Assembly (NCBI RefSeq): GCF_024298925.1
Contig: NZ_CP101284.1
Coordinates: 1 to 64,000 of the forward strand
From: Phenylobacterium sp. LH3H17
GTDB taxonomy: Bacteria; Pseudomonadota; Alphaproteobacteria; Caulobacterales; Caulobacteraceae
Length of the DNA: 64,000 nucleotides
Direction of reading: 5' to 3'
In this document: in pieces, positions 18,193 through 26,954 of the stretch
Layout: each line of letters starts with the position of its first letter
How positions within the stretch are numbered: position 1 is the first letter of the stretch
The notes under the pieces: generated by a model
Seen by the model: only the letters and a program-made list of their open reading frames with translations
Database searches by the model: none
Told to the model about the DNA's origin: nothing
Made by a program: the position numbers and the translations under genes

Positions 18193-18879
18193 ATGTTGAA
18201 CGCCTTCAGGAGACCGCAAGACCGTTACGGCAGCTCCGCGCCGGTCGAGACCCCCTATCAGCGCGCTGCGCAGGAGTGGGACAATCGCATCGGCTCGGCC
18301 GTCGCGCAGGCGAAGAACTGGCGGCTTGCCGCCTTCTGCTCGCTGGGCCTGGCGGCCCTGTCGCTTGGCGGGTTCATCTACCAGGCCAGCAACACCAACA
18401 TCGCCACCTTCGTGGTTCCGATCGACAAGTACGGCAGGCCGGGTCGCATCGAGGTCGCCGGGCAGAGCTACAAACCATCGACGGCGGAGACGGGCTACTT
18501 CCTGGCCGACTGGGTGACGCGGACCCGCTCCAAAAGCATCGACGCGATCGTCATCCGCGACAACTGGACCGCCGCCTATCGGTTCGTGGCGGGCTCCGCC
18601 ATCGGTCAGCTCAACGACTACGCCAAGACCCACGACCCCTTCGCCAACGCCGGCGCCCAGGCGGTCAGTGTCGAGATCGTCTCCGTCCTCGCCCGCAGTC
18701 CTAACACCTACCAGGTGCAGTGGCGGGAGACGACCTTCGACCAGGGCGCCACCCGCGCCACCGAGAACTGGACGGGCCTGTTCACCGCCAAGATCAACGC
18801 GCCGAAAAACGAGGCCGAACTCCGGGCCAACCCCCTCGGCATCTACATCACCTCGTTTCAGTGGAGCCGGGAGCTTTAG
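18193..18879 (+). CDS. trbF: TrbF/VirB8 family conjugation protein
   Basis: 228 aa from ATG 18193, with GGAGAA upstream. It has a short cytosolic N-terminus (ETPYQRAAQEWDNRIG), one TM helix (AAFCSLGLAALSLGGFIY), and a periplasmic VirB8-like domain containing WVTRTRSKSIDAIVIRDNW and QVQWRETTFDQG, classic TrbF signatures. VirB8 proteins scaffold the inner-membrane complex. It ends three bases before trbG. Confidence 0.95.
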   Translation: MLNAFRRPQDRYGSSAPVETPYQRAAQEWDNRIGSAVAQAKNWRLAAFCSLGLAALSLGGFIYQASNTNIATFVVPIDKYGRPGRIEVAGQSYKPSTAETGYFLADWVTRTRSKSIDAIVIRDNWTAAYRFVAGSAIGQLNDYAKTHDPFANAGAQAVSVEIVSVLARSPNTYQVQWRETTFDQGATRATENWTGLFTAKINAPKNEAELRANPLGIYITSFQWSREL

Positions 18880-18881
18880 TC

Positions 18882-19874
18882 ATGACACACATCTTCCTCC
18901 GGGCCTGCGGCGCCACCAGCCTCGCCATCGGGCTCGCCCTCGCGGGCAGCTCCAACGTCTCCGCCCAGGTTCAGCCGGCGCCGGCGCGAGCCGTTCCGCC
19001 CTCCGCGCCACCCCGCGCTTTGGCCGTGGTGGTTGCGGCGCCACGAGCAGCCGCCACGGCCGTGCCGGTTCAGCCGCCCCGCCGTCGGCCCGTGCGCCGC
19101 GCGACCTATGCTTCGCCGGTGCTGCGGACCGTTCAGGCGGGCAATGACGCAGCGCGGTCGTTGCCCTCGGCCGGGGCTTACCTCAATGCCGCGCTCTACT
19201 ACGACTTCGAGCCGGGGCGGCTCTATGTGGTCCACACCAGCCCGCGGTTTCTGACCGCGATCACCCTTCGGCCCGGCGAGAAGCTGATCTCCAAGGCGGC
19301 CGGCGACACGGTTCGATGGGTGCTCGGCGAAACAGTTCAGGGCGCCGGAGCCGGCCAGCAGGTGATCGTCTTCGTCAAGCCGATCCGCGGCGGCCTGCGC
19401 ACCAACATCATCCTGACCACAGACCAGCGGACCTATCTGCTCGAAGCGGTCAGCCACGAGGGCGAGACCTATACGAGTGTGATCAGCTGGAATTATCCGC
19501 AGGAAGAGATGCGCGACGCGCAGGCGGCTCGCGCGGCGGCCGACCAGGCGGTCGTGGCCAGCAGCATCGCCATCGACCGCCTGAACTTCGCCTATCGGAT
19601 CCAACCGATCGGAGCCCGGCGTGGTCCCCGCTGGCAGCCTCTGCGGGTCTTCGATGATGGCCTGAAGACCTACATCCAGTTCCCCGCCGACCTCGCGGCC
19701 ACGGAGGCGCCGCCGCTCTTCCTGATCGGTCCGAACAAGCAGGCCGAGCTGGTCAACTACCGGTTCGCCAACGGCTACTACGTCGTCGACCGGATGATCG
19801 ATGTCGCCGAACTGCGGCTCGGTGAGGGCCGCCAGGTCGTGGTGCGGATATCCCGCACCGGCGGGGCGCGCTGA
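18882..19874 (+). CDS. trbG: TrbG/VirB9 family outer-membrane core protein
   Basis: 330 aa, with ATG 18882 two bases after the trbF stop. It has a signal peptide (cleavage near NVSAQ), a Pro/Ala-rich linker, then the VirB9/CagX domain: YYDFEPGRLYVVHTSPRFLT, TDQRTYLLEA, and C-terminal DDGLKTYIQFP with YYVVDRMIDVAELRLG. It forms the outer-membrane core complex with TrbI. Confidence 0.95.
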   Translation: MTHIFLRACGATSLAIGLALAGSSNVSAQVQPAPARAVPPSAPPRALAVVVAAPRAAATAVPVQPPRRRPVRRATYASPVLRTVQAGNDAARSLPSAGAYLNAALYYDFEPGRLYVVHTSPRFLTAITLRPGEKLISKAAGDTVRWVLGETVQGAGAGQQVIVFVKPIRGGLRTNIILTTDQRTYLLEAVSHEGETYTSVISWNYPQEEMRDAQAARAAADQAVVASSIAIDRLNFAYRIQPIGARRGPRWQPLRVFDDGLKTYIQFPADLAATEAPPLFLIGPNKQAELVNYRFANGYYVVDRMIDVAELRLGEGRQVVVRISRTGGAR

Positions 19875-19875
19875 G

Positions 19876-21120
19876 ATGAGCCATCTGCCTCCCGACCCGC
19901 CCTCCGAGGGCGTAGGACCGATGGCCGCGCCGGAGCGCAAGGCCTCGCCCGCCAGCGTGCTGACCGGTCCACGTCCGCCGGTGACCCGGTGGAATCGCAA
20001 ATACCTGCTGGCCGGCTCCGCCGCGCTGGCCAGCGTCGTAGCCTTGGGATTCTATCTCGGCTTTGGCGGGTCCCACACGCGGGCGGCCAAGGACCAGGAT
20101 CCGCAAGCGGCCGCCGACACCCAGACGCCGCAACGTCCCGAGATCGCCAACCGCTTCGCGCGGGGATACGGCGATCCGGGCCTGCAGGCCTCCGCGCCGG
20201 GCATGGCCACCCTGCCCCCGCCCAGCGCGGACATGGCGGAACAGCCAGCGGCCGGCGTCGCTGCCGCGCCCCCAGCGCCGCCGGTGGACCCCGCCGTTCA
20301 GGAAGCTCGCGATCAGGCGCGCGCGGCGCGCGCGGCCGGTCCCTTCTTCGGCGGACAGCCGGTGCAGGTGGCCGATCGGGATGTGGCCGCGCCCGCGGCG
20401 GGGGTGGCGGCGTTCGCCGGCCGGGCCGCCCCGCCGGCCGAGCGGTCGGCAGAGGTGCAGCCGCAGAACGGCCAGGGCGCCAAGCGCCAGTTTCTGGCCG
20501 GCTCTCGGTCCGAAGACTACCTGGCCAACCCGCTGCTACCGCCGCTCAGTCCGTGGGAGGTGAAGGCGGGAACCCTGATCTCGGCCGCCCTCATCACCGC
20601 GATCAACTCTGATCTGCCGGGCGAGGTCATCGCCCAGGTGACCCGACCGGTCTACGACCACGTCACCGGGCGCACCGTGCTGATCCCGCAGGGCGCCCGG
20701 CTGATCGGTCAATACGACAGCCAGGTCGCCTACGGTCAGCAGCGGGCTTTGATCGCCTGGAACCGGATCGTCATGCCCGACGGCCGGTCGATCAATATCG
20801 GCTCGATGACTGGGGCCGACCTGTCGGGCGCCAGCGGCCTTCGCGACCGCACGGACGGGCACTTCGGCCAGCTGGCGCGCGGCATCCTGCTTTCAACGAT
20901 TTTCAGCATCGGCGCGGCGTCCGCCCAGGACGCCGGCACCCGAAGTTCTGGCGGCCTGGTGGTCAATAGCGCCGCCAGCGGCATTTCCAACCAGGCCCAG
21001 CAGACCGGTCAAAGGATCACTGAGCGTGACCTGAACCGCCAAGCCACGATCACCGTGCGCGCTGGCTGGCCCCTCCAGGTCATCGTCAACAAGGACATGA
21101 TCCTCGCCCCCTACCAGTAA
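19876..21120 (+). CDS. trbI: TrbI/VirB10 family conjugation protein
   Basis: 414 aa from ATG 19876. It has a cytosolic N-terminus, one TM (YLLAGSAALASVVALGFYLG), a long Pro/Ala-rich periplasmic linker, then the VirB10 beta-barrel: VKAGTLISAALITAINSDLP, VTGRTVLIPQGARLIGQYDS and GWPLQVIVNKDMILAPY. It spans both membranes and gates the channel. It is followed by the small genes that end this operon. Confidence 0.95.
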   Translation: MSHLPPDPPSEGVGPMAAPERKASPASVLTGPRPPVTRWNRKYLLAGSAALASVVALGFYLGFGGSHTRAAKDQDPQAAADTQTPQRPEIANRFARGYGDPGLQASAPGMATLPPPSADMAEQPAAGVAAAPPAPPVDPAVQEARDQARAARAAGPFFGGQPVQVADRDVAAPAAGVAAFAGRAAPPAERSAEVQPQNGQGAKRQFLAGSRSEDYLANPLLPPLSPWEVKAGTLISAALITAINSDLPGEVIAQVTRPVYDHVTGRTVLIPQGARLIGQYDSQVAYGQQRALIAWNRIVMPDGRSINIGSMTGADLSGASGLRDRTDGHFGQLARGILLSTIFSIGAASAQDAGTRSSGGLVVNSAASGISNQAQQTGQRITERDLNRQATITVRAGWPLQVIVNKDMILAPYQ

Positions 21121-21132
21121 GAGAGAGTTCCA

Positions 21133-21507
21133 GTGACCCAGACCGCAGAGAAGCTCGGGCTGTTCCTGTCCGAAGGCCTGCACCAGGACATGGTGTCGGC
21201 CGCCGAACGACTGAATACGCGCAAGAATCCTCGCGGCTGTGTGCGGCTCATCTATGAGCGCGCCTTTCGAGAGTTGGTGGAGGCGCTGGAGAGCGGTGTC
21301 GAGATCGCCTTCCCCGCTGTGCGCGGTGCCAAAGACCGGGTGTCGGTGCGCCTGTCCCGGCCGCTCTGCCTGCGCATTCGCCGGCACACCGACGGTCTCA
21401 ATCTCAAGCTGACGGACTTCGCCTTCGCGGCGATCGACCGCTTCCTTCAGTCCAACAAAGGAGACGCCCATGACGCGACCCGTCAAGCCTACCCTGTCCT
21501 TGGCTAA
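21133..21507 (+). CDS. Hypothetical protein of the trb operon (124 aa)
   Basis: GTG start at 21133, 12 bases after trbI, with GAGAGAG upstream. No family is recognised. The first half is helical (MVSAAERLNTRKNPRGCVRL), and the second half (VSVRLSRPLCLRIRRHTDGL) has the strand-then-helix look of a ribbon-helix-helix DNA-binding module, which would suit an autoregulator of transfer, but that is a guess. It overlaps the DUF2274 gene by 38 bases. Confidence 0.6.
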   Translation: MTQTAEKLGLFLSEGLHQDMVSAAERLNTRKNPRGCVRLIYERAFRELVEALESGVEIAFPAVRGAKDRVSVRLSRPLCLRIRRHTDGLNLKLTDFAFAAIDRFLQSNKGDAHDATRQAYPVLG

Positions 21508-21718
21508 GATCGACCTCGAGGAGAAGGTGACAGACCTGCGCCTGCGGCTGCGCGGGAAGCTCGCTGTCGACCTGGTCGACTATCAGCGCGCCTACGCCCA
21601 GAGCAACGCCCAGGAGATCGCGCTCGAACAGCTCGTGCCCCACATCCTCTCGACCTTCATGGAGGCGGATCGAGGCTTTCAGGCGTGGCGCAAGGCGAAC
21701 CCGACCAGCAAGGTGTGA
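21470..21718 (+). CDS. DUF2274 family protein
   Basis: 82 aa with AAGGAGA before ATG 21470. The sequence KIDLEEKVTDLRLRLRGKL, then VDYQRAYAQSNAQEI and a C-terminal RGFQAWRK, matches the DUF2274 family that follows trbI in many alphaproteobacterial conjugative elements. Function is unknown. It is the last gene of the trb operon. Confidence 0.85.
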   Translation: MTRPVKPTLSLAKIDLEEKVTDLRLRLRGKLAVDLVDYQRAYAQSNAQEIALEQLVPHILSTFMEADRGFQAWRKANPTSKV

Positions 21719-21776
21719 AGGCGAGCCGGCCCGCACACCAATCGACGGCCCGACTAAACTGGCTTAGCTTTGCCGT

Positions 21777-22637
21777 ATGGCGATCAGGTTCAATGCACTT
21801 CTAGCCGATGAAGGCATCGATCCAGCGACAGTGCGGCTCCTGCGCCATCAGACCGGCAAGGTGCGTGGCCGAACCCCCTACAGCTTATGGCGCGACGATC
21901 TCGAAGGGTTCGAGCGCTACCAGAGCACTCAGGACAGTGCGCCGCGCGAAAGAGCGAAGTTCGTCGGGCCCTATTGGGCCAGTTTCGTCTCCCCTTCCCC
22001 GGGCGCGACGCTCTTCGTCGGTCTTTATGGGGCTACGCGCACCGGCGCTGTCACACCCGGAACGATCGATCCCTTCACGGGCGATCACGTTGGCGGCCAG
22101 AAGGGCATGGTGACGCCCTATGACCAGTATAACTGCCGCCGGCTTGAGGCCCTGAGCACATACATCGGCCGCCTCTTCATTCATTGGGGAGATAGCGCCA
22201 GCGCCAACAGGGCGTGGGTCCAGCGCGCGGAGAAGCAGGACAAGGTCATTGTCGAACTCACGCGCGTTTTCCAGGAGGAGACGTTCCCAGGCTTCACCAA
22301 GCTCGTTCGGCCGCTTTCTGAAATCGAAACGATGCCCGTCACCTGGCAAGAAGTCCTCCGCGCGTCACGGGGCGTCTACCTTCTCGCCTGTCCCCGGACG
22401 CGAGAGCACTATGTCGGTTCAGCCTACGGCGAGGACGGTTTTCTTGGCCGCTGGCGCAGCTATGTAGCCACGGGGCACGGCGGCAATATCGGCCTCCGCG
22501 GCCGTGACCCCAGCGACTACCTCGTCAGCATTCTAGAGGTGGCCGGCTCCAGCGCGACCATCGAAGACATCATCGCGCTTGAAGCCATTTGGAAGGTCAA
22601 ACTTCATAGCCGCGACATCGGCCTCAACCACAATTGA
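21777..22637 (+). CDS. GIY-YIG nuclease family protein
   Basis: 286 aa. The C-terminal 95 residues show a GIY-YIG nuclease: GVYLLACPRTREHYVGSAYG supplies the GVY and YVG elements, then an Arg-helix (GFLGRWRSYVATGHGG) and a helix with a possible metal-ligand Glu (IIALEAIWKVKL). The N-terminal 190 residues are unknown, with GPYWASFVSPSPGATLFVGL. It lies between the trb operon and the replication region and may be a defence or homing-like nuclease carried as cargo. Confidence 0.75.
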   Translation: MAIRFNALLADEGIDPATVRLLRHQTGKVRGRTPYSLWRDDLEGFERYQSTQDSAPRERAKFVGPYWASFVSPSPGATLFVGLYGATRTGAVTPGTIDPFTGDHVGGQKGMVTPYDQYNCRRLEALSTYIGRLFIHWGDSASANRAWVQRAEKQDKVIVELTRVFQEETFPGFTKLVRPLSEIETMPVTWQEVLRASRGVYLLACPRTREHYVGSAYGEDGFLGRWRSYVATGHGGNIGLRGRDPSDYLVSILEVAGSSATIEDIIALEAIWKVKLHSRDIGLNHN

Positions 22638-22652
22638 TCCCAGGAGCCGACC

Positions 22653-22916
22653 GTGGCCCAGCCGATGGAACCTCACCTTTTTGTGGTGGTCGAAAGTTTC
22701 ATACCGGCGAGCACCGCTGGCCTCCACGGCGAGATCCATGTCCGGCCGGTCGCCGGCCAAGGCTACGACACCACAATGCACGTTCGTTGCCCAAAGGCGC
22801 TGGGTCGCGACCATCCCTTGGGGACGAGGTTTCGCATCCGGGCGAAGCTCACGGACCGGGAGGGCGGCAGGCCATTCCTGTCGACCCACCACAGCTGGCC
22901 CTATGACGTCCTCTGA
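22653..22916 (+). CDS. Small hypothetical protein (87 aa)
   Basis: GTG 22653 with GGAGCCG about ten bases upstream; it ends in SWPYDVL. The beta-rich sequence (LFVVVESFIPASTAGLHGEI; MHVRCPKALG; TRFRIRAKLTDREGG) looks like a small OB- or SH3-like fold, without a recognised family. It probably shares the GIY-YIG transcript, 15 bases upstream. Confidence 0.55.
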   Translation: MAQPMEPHLFVVVESFIPASTAGLHGEIHVRPVAGQGYDTTMHVRCPKALGRDHPLGTRFRIRAKLTDREGGRPFLSTHHSWPYDVL

Positions 22917-23324
22917 CCACAAGCGGTAGATCTCTGAGTCGGTGGCCGGGGACTCGTTTCTGAATATCCGTCAAGCGCACGAATCGGCCCTTTTTGGTCG
23001 AAATGGTGCAATTCCAAGTCTTCAGCTTCGCCCAGACTCACTGAACGCTGAGTCCGACTGAGTCGCGCGCCAGATCCTCTGCGCGCGCCTGGTCGCCCAT
23101 GAGGACTTCACCTTGACCTAGACGAGACCCCAAAACGGCGAAAGCCCCCAGTTGACGCTGGAGGCTTTCGGAAATCGCAGGCGCCGTGTGGTAGCGGCTT
23201 GATTGATCGGGACCAACCTAGAAGGCGCTTTTTGCGTCGTCAAGGCCCGAATAGGAGACCTATTGTCTTCTGCCTGCCGGTTTCGCACCGTCGAAACGGC
23301 CTCGTCCCAGCACGAAGGGACGAC
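22917..23324. other. Intergenic region before the RepC-like gene, 408 bp
   Basis: No gene is seen. It contains GACTCA...TGAGTC inverted elements near 23033-23062 and a strong hairpin at 23139-23170. It is the likely promoter, and possibly origin, region of the RepC-like gene, but no tandem iterons are visible here. Confidence 0.4.
23139..23170 (-). terminator. 13-bp-stem hairpin, T-run on the minus strand
   Basis: CGAAAGCCCCCAG pairs with CTGGAGGCTTTCG (one mismatch) around a TTGACG loop. The minus strand continues into CGCCGTTTTGG, so it is terminator-like in that direction. It could also be a leader structure for the initiator gene. Confidence 0.45.
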
Positions 23325-24725
23325 ATGCAAAGCGCATTATCCGAGGACGACTGGCGGCCAGGCTTCGCCAAGCGAGCCCCCAACTTCGACGCGGTCTGCG
23401 AGCAGGCCCGCGCCTGGCGTTGGAGCCCGGGCGAAAGCATCGCGCGTATCGCCGCGGCCGTGCTGAAGGGCACGCCCACCCTCACCATCCAGCAGCGGAT
23501 GACCCTGCTGCTCTATGTCGAGCACCTCAATCAGGACCGCCTGGAGAAGGACGTCGCCTGCGTCTGGCCAAGCACGGCGCTGATCGCCGACTACCTCGGC
23601 TGCAGTGAGAGCACGGCGCGCGCCAACCGGCGCGGCCTGGAGGCGGCCGGCTACATGGTCCGCGACTACAATCGCGCCAACCGCCCCGCCGGCGTCGAAG
23701 CCTATGACCTGGCACCGCTGGTGGCGCGCCTGGACGAAATGGAGGCCGTTGACGCCGCGTTCCGTGAGGCGGCGCAAGCTCGCCGAGCCCAGTACCTTGA
23801 GCCCGTGGTGTTTGCGCAGAGATATGCCGCCCAGGCGCCTATATCCCGGCGCCTAGAACAGTCCCATAAGAACGACAGTTCCTCTGTACAGGATAAGGAC
23901 ACGCCTTCGCCGCGAAGTTCCTCCTTTGCGCGTCCGGCTACGCCTCCCGCGAACGGCAAACGCAACGGATCCTCGGGCCAACGCCACAGCAACGGAACGT
24001 CCAGCGCCATTTGCTCTCCAGGGGGAGCAAGCGGCTTGGGCGGTGCTCAATCCGCGCCCTTCGCGGCGGCGGAAATGGTGCGCCAGGAGCTCAGGGCCGC
24101 CGTCCAGGTCTGTCCCAGGCTGGCCGCGCTGGTGGGGGATCATATCCTCGCCGACCCCGCCAGCGCAGGCCCTGCCGATGTCGCCCGGATCGCGGCCGCG
24201 GCGGAAACCTGGCTCCCGGAGATCGAACGCAACAACGCGCTGTCGGTCGGTTGGGGCTGGGCCCGCCACGGGCCACGGGTGATCGCGATGTTGGCCATCG
24301 CGTTGGAAGACCCGGCAATCCAGAGCCCTTGCAAATACTTCGGTTGGATGGTCACCCGAACCGCCCAGGGCGCGCCCGATCTGCGCCTAAACCTCGCCCG
24401 GATCATGCGGGTGAAGGGGGAAATCCCGCCGCCGGAGGTCGCCGCGCCCGTGGCCCTGATGGCCGCACCGGGGACCGACGATCCGACCTGGCTGGCCATC
24501 GCTACGGCGCTCCGCGCCATCGTGCGCGAAGGCGCCTATGGGAGTTGGTTCGGAAAGGTCGGCTTCCACGGCATCGAGGACGGGCTCTTGACCCTGTCGA
24601 CGCCGAGCGGGATCGCCGCAGACCGGATCAAACGGGACTACGTGACCGCCATCCTGCAGGCGGCCGAGGTCGCCGAGGTGTTCGTCGAGCGGGTCTTGGT
24701 CACCCTGCGAAAGGACCATCGATGA
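23325..24725 (+). CDS. RepC-like replication initiator with DnaA domain I-like C-terminus
   Basis: 466 aa from ATG 23325 (GAAGGGA upstream). The N-terminus has a winged-helix initiator pattern: LTIQQRMTLLLYVEHLNQDR, WPSTALIADYLGCSEST and ANRRGLEAAGYMVRDYNRAN, as in plasmid RepC proteins. A low-complexity Ser/Pro linker (about residues 175-240) follows, then a helical region (CKYFGWMVTRTAQGAPDLRL). The C-terminal 80 residues (WLAIATALRAIVREGAYGSW ... LTLSTPSGIAADRIKRDYV) resemble DnaA domain I, which recruits DnaB helicase. It overlaps the nuclease gene by four bases (ATGA). Confidence 0.75.
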   Translation: MQSALSEDDWRPGFAKRAPNFDAVCEQARAWRWSPGESIARIAAAVLKGTPTLTIQQRMTLLLYVEHLNQDRLEKDVACVWPSTALIADYLGCSESTARANRRGLEAAGYMVRDYNRANRPAGVEAYDLAPLVARLDEMEAVDAAFREAAQARRAQYLEPVVFAQRYAAQAPISRRLEQSHKNDSSSVQDKDTPSPRSSSFARPATPPANGKRNGSSGQRHSNGTSSAICSPGGASGLGGAQSAPFAAAEMVRQELRAAVQVCPRLAALVGDHILADPASAGPADVARIAAAAETWLPEIERNNALSVGWGWARHGPRVIAMLAIALEDPAIQSPCKYFGWMVTRTAQGAPDLRLNLARIMRVKGEIPPPEVAAPVALMAAPGTDDPTWLAIATALRAIVREGAYGSWFGKVGFHGIEDGLLTLSTPSGIAADRIKRDYVTAILQAAEVAEVFVERVLVTLRKDHR

Positions 24726-25405
24726 TTGGGCGCAGCCTGTGGGTCGTGCTTGGCCTGATGCTCGCCGCGGCGAGCCCGGTCACGCTTAGCGGTCAGGCCG
24801 GCGTCGTCGATGGCGACACCTTCACCCTCGGCTCCGAACGGGTCCGAATGTGGGGGATCGATGCGCCGGAGGGCCGACAGACCTGCAAGGACGCCGGCGG
24901 CGGGAACTACCGCTGTGGTGAGGTGGCGCGCGACCGGCTGATCGGGTTGATCGCGCGCCGCAATGTCATCTGTGAGGTACGGGACCGCGACCAATATGGC
25001 CGGGCCGTCGCCCGCTGCAGGGCTGGCGATCTCGATCTTGGCCTGGAGATGGTCAAAGGCGGCTGGGCGCTGGAATATCGTCAATTCAGCGGCGGGACCT
25101 ACACGGCGGCGGAAACCGAAGCGCGCCGAGCCAGGCGCGGGGTCTGGGCGGGCACCTTCGAGCGCCCCTCGGAATGGCGGGCGGTGGAACGGTCAGCCGC
25201 GGCGCCTGTACCAGCTTCGGCCGAGCTGGCCGCGAGCGGCGGATGCGTAATCAAAGGCAACATCAACGCCGCGGGGCGGCGGATTTTCCATGTGCCCGGC
25301 CAGGAGGATTATGCCGCGACACGGATCGACCTGTCGCGCGGCGAGCGCTGGTTCTGTACGGCGGCCGAGGCGCGGGGGGCTGGATGGACGGCCGCCAGGC
25401 GGTAG
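24722..25405 (+). CDS. Secreted thermonuclease (SNase) family protein
   Basis: 227 aa, with its start overlapping the RepC-like stop (ATGA). It has a signal peptide (VVLGLMLAAASPVTLSG), then the staphylococcal-nuclease fold: VVDGDTFTLG, VRMWGIDAPEGRQ (Arg and Asp/Glu of the site), and DQYGRAVARC with the second catalytic Arg. The last 55 residues form a small Cys-containing module (CVIKGNINAAGRRIFHVPG ... WFCTAAEA) often seen at the C-terminus of such nucleases. Probably periplasmic; its link to conjugation or DNA uptake is unknown. Confidence 0.85.
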   Translation: MIGRSLWVVLGLMLAAASPVTLSGQAGVVDGDTFTLGSERVRMWGIDAPEGRQTCKDAGGGNYRCGEVARDRLIGLIARRNVICEVRDRDQYGRAVARCRAGDLDLGLEMVKGGWALEYRQFSGGTYTAAETEARRARRGVWAGTFERPSEWRAVERSAAAPVPASAELAASGGCVIKGNINAAGRRIFHVPGQEDYAATRIDLSRGERWFCTAAEARGAGWTAARR

Positions 25406-25412
25406 TCGGTGA

Positions 25413-26159
25413 TCAGTGCTCCGATCCCGTCAGATCCACATTCCAAAAGTCCAGGACCTCGCGCACGGCGTCATGGCCAAAGTGTTCGAGGGCGGGGTCG
25501 GCGAGCTGCTGGCGGAACCGCGCCTTGCGCTTGGCGATCGCTGCGCGCACCCGATCGCTGTAGGGCGCGGTGCCAGGCGGGAGAGTGCGCCGCTCGGCCG
25601 TTGGCCACGCTTCTGGATATCCCGCTGGAATGACGCCCGCCCGGACGCGCTCGGCGCCGACCCGGACATCCTCATGCTCGCAGGCCCATCCGTAAAGATG
25701 GTAGGCGCAGACCCGCAGGCACTCCTTGATCTGCGGGACCGCGTCGGTGAAGCCCTTCAGCGGGGTCGGAAGCCAGGTCATGTTGCCCACGCAGGAATAG
25801 AAGCGTGGGTCCTGGACGACGTTGCTCTTGCCGGCGAAATTCTCGTCGTCGTAGCCCCAGATGTGACAGACGGTCCAATTCTTCGGCTTCGGCGGCGTTT
25901 TGACCCCAAGCGCCTCGACCAGCGCCGTCGCGGCTCGGATGTTTTCCTCGACCTTGGGCACGCCCTTGCCGCTGACCAGAACCTTGCTCCAGGCCGCGTC
26001 GTAGCGGGGCCGGCTTCTCGCCGTGTCTGGGCACCAGATCGGCAACGCCTTGAAGGTGTCGGGATGCACCCAGCGCGCCGTGCGGGCGATCATCTCCATA
26101 ACGAGCGGCAGCTCGTGTTCGATTTCGGACAAGCCGTCCGGGACCTCGAACGCCGTCAT
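25413..26159 (-). CDS. Hypothetical protein (248 aa), possibly HNH-like
   Basis: Convergent with the thermonuclease gene. Family not recognised with confidence. The central block (WTVCHIWGYDDENFAGKSN, then DPRFYSCVGNMTWLPTPLKG) has the H...N...N/P spacing of degenerate HNH nucleases, and is followed by IKECLRVCAYHLYGWACEHE. A C-terminal helix (RVRAAIAKRKARFRQQLAD) is basic. It probably shares a transcript with the upstream minus-strand gene at 26194. A restriction-like role is speculation. Confidence 0.6.
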   Translation of the reverse strand: MTAFEVPDGLSEIEHELPLVMEMIARTARWVHPDTFKALPIWCPDTARSRPRYDAAWSKVLVSGKGVPKVEENIRAATALVEALGVKTPPKPKNWTVCHIWGYDDENFAGKSNVVQDPRFYSCVGNMTWLPTPLKGFTDAVPQIKECLRVCAYHLYGWACEHEDVRVGAERVRAGVIPAGYPEAWPTAERRTLPPGTAPYSDRVRAAIAKRKARFRQQLADPALEHFGHDAVREVLDFWNVDLTGSEH

Positions 26160-26193
26160 GATCCAGGCCGCTCGCGGTTACACGCCCATCCCG

Positions 26194-26595
26194 TCATCCG
26201 AGTTGAGAAGCGCCGGGATCCTGGCCAGCCGCCCGGGTCGCGGCGCTGGGCTGCTTGTCCGTGGACAGAATGATGGGTCCGAAATAGCCGAAATCATCGC
26301 GGCAGGCGGCGACCGCCAGGCTGACGTCGCGATAGAGCTTCGGGGCGTCAGACTTGAACTTGGCGAGCCGGTATTCTCCGGTGCGCCCGGCCAGGCGCAG
26401 CCAGACGCTCCAGTCGCCGTGTTCGCTTTCGGTCAGCCGGACCTCTTTGAGCGAGCCGCCACGCTCCAGATACATCGAGACATTGCGGGCCCGGATGGCC
26501 AGCTCAGGGTTCGCGCCGATGACCCAGGCTTCTTCGCTCCGGCCCTCGTCCCCCGCGATCTGATCAGTGTTCATCACGGAATGCCCCAAACTCAT
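26194..26595 (-). CDS. Hypothetical protein (133 aa)
   Basis: The start is ATG 26595 or, equally possible, ATG 26574 (MNTDQIAG). The core (WVIGANPELAIRARNVSMYL, LKEVRLTESEHGDWSVWLRL, FKSDAPKLYRDVSLAVAACR, FGYFGPIILSTDK) looks like a well-conserved small domain, but I cannot name it. It is divergent from the Toprim gene and 34 bases upstream of the 25413-26159 gene on the same strand. Confidence 0.55.
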   Translation of the reverse strand: MSLGHSVMNTDQIAGDEGRSEEAWVIGANPELAIRARNVSMYLERGGSLKEVRLTESEHGDWSVWLRLAGRTGEYRLAKFKSDAPKLYRDVSLAVAACRDDFGYFGPIILSTDKQPSAATRAAGQDPGASQLG

Positions 26596-26954
26596 GATGG
26601 GCTTATCTTGCTATAAAAGCACATGGCTGTCGCCCTCCTGATCGCCGTCTGTGACGATTTTGCGCCGCCAATTCCCGGGCTATCGCCTCAATTTCAAGCC
26701 TGTGAGTTGCGATGCCGAGGGGGGAGCTTCGGTTTGGCGAGTGATTGGCCAGGATCAGGTCTGTCTGTGGATTTGGGGGGGAGCGCCCTCCCCCTGAGTC
26801 GCAGGCGTTGCGGTCTGCGCCTACCCCCACCAGCGGGGGATGCCCCCGCAACGCCCCCGGGGTCAGATCCCGAGCGGCCGTCGGCCGCGGACGGAAAGGG
26901 TGGAGGCAGGCTTGGGGTGGGTGAGTTTTGGTCAGGCAGTCCCGGGAGGTCGCC
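26596..26954. promoter_or_regulatory. Divergent intergenic region with alternative hairpins
   Basis: About 360 bp between divergent genes. The long stem GGCGTTGCGG (26805-26814)/CCGCAACGCC (26847-26856) and the inner hairpin GCGGGGG-ATG-CCCCCGC (26834-26850) share bases and cannot both form, so the Toprim leader could have two alternative folds. GGGAGGT at 26944-26950 is the ribosome-binding site of the next gene. Confidence 0.45.
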
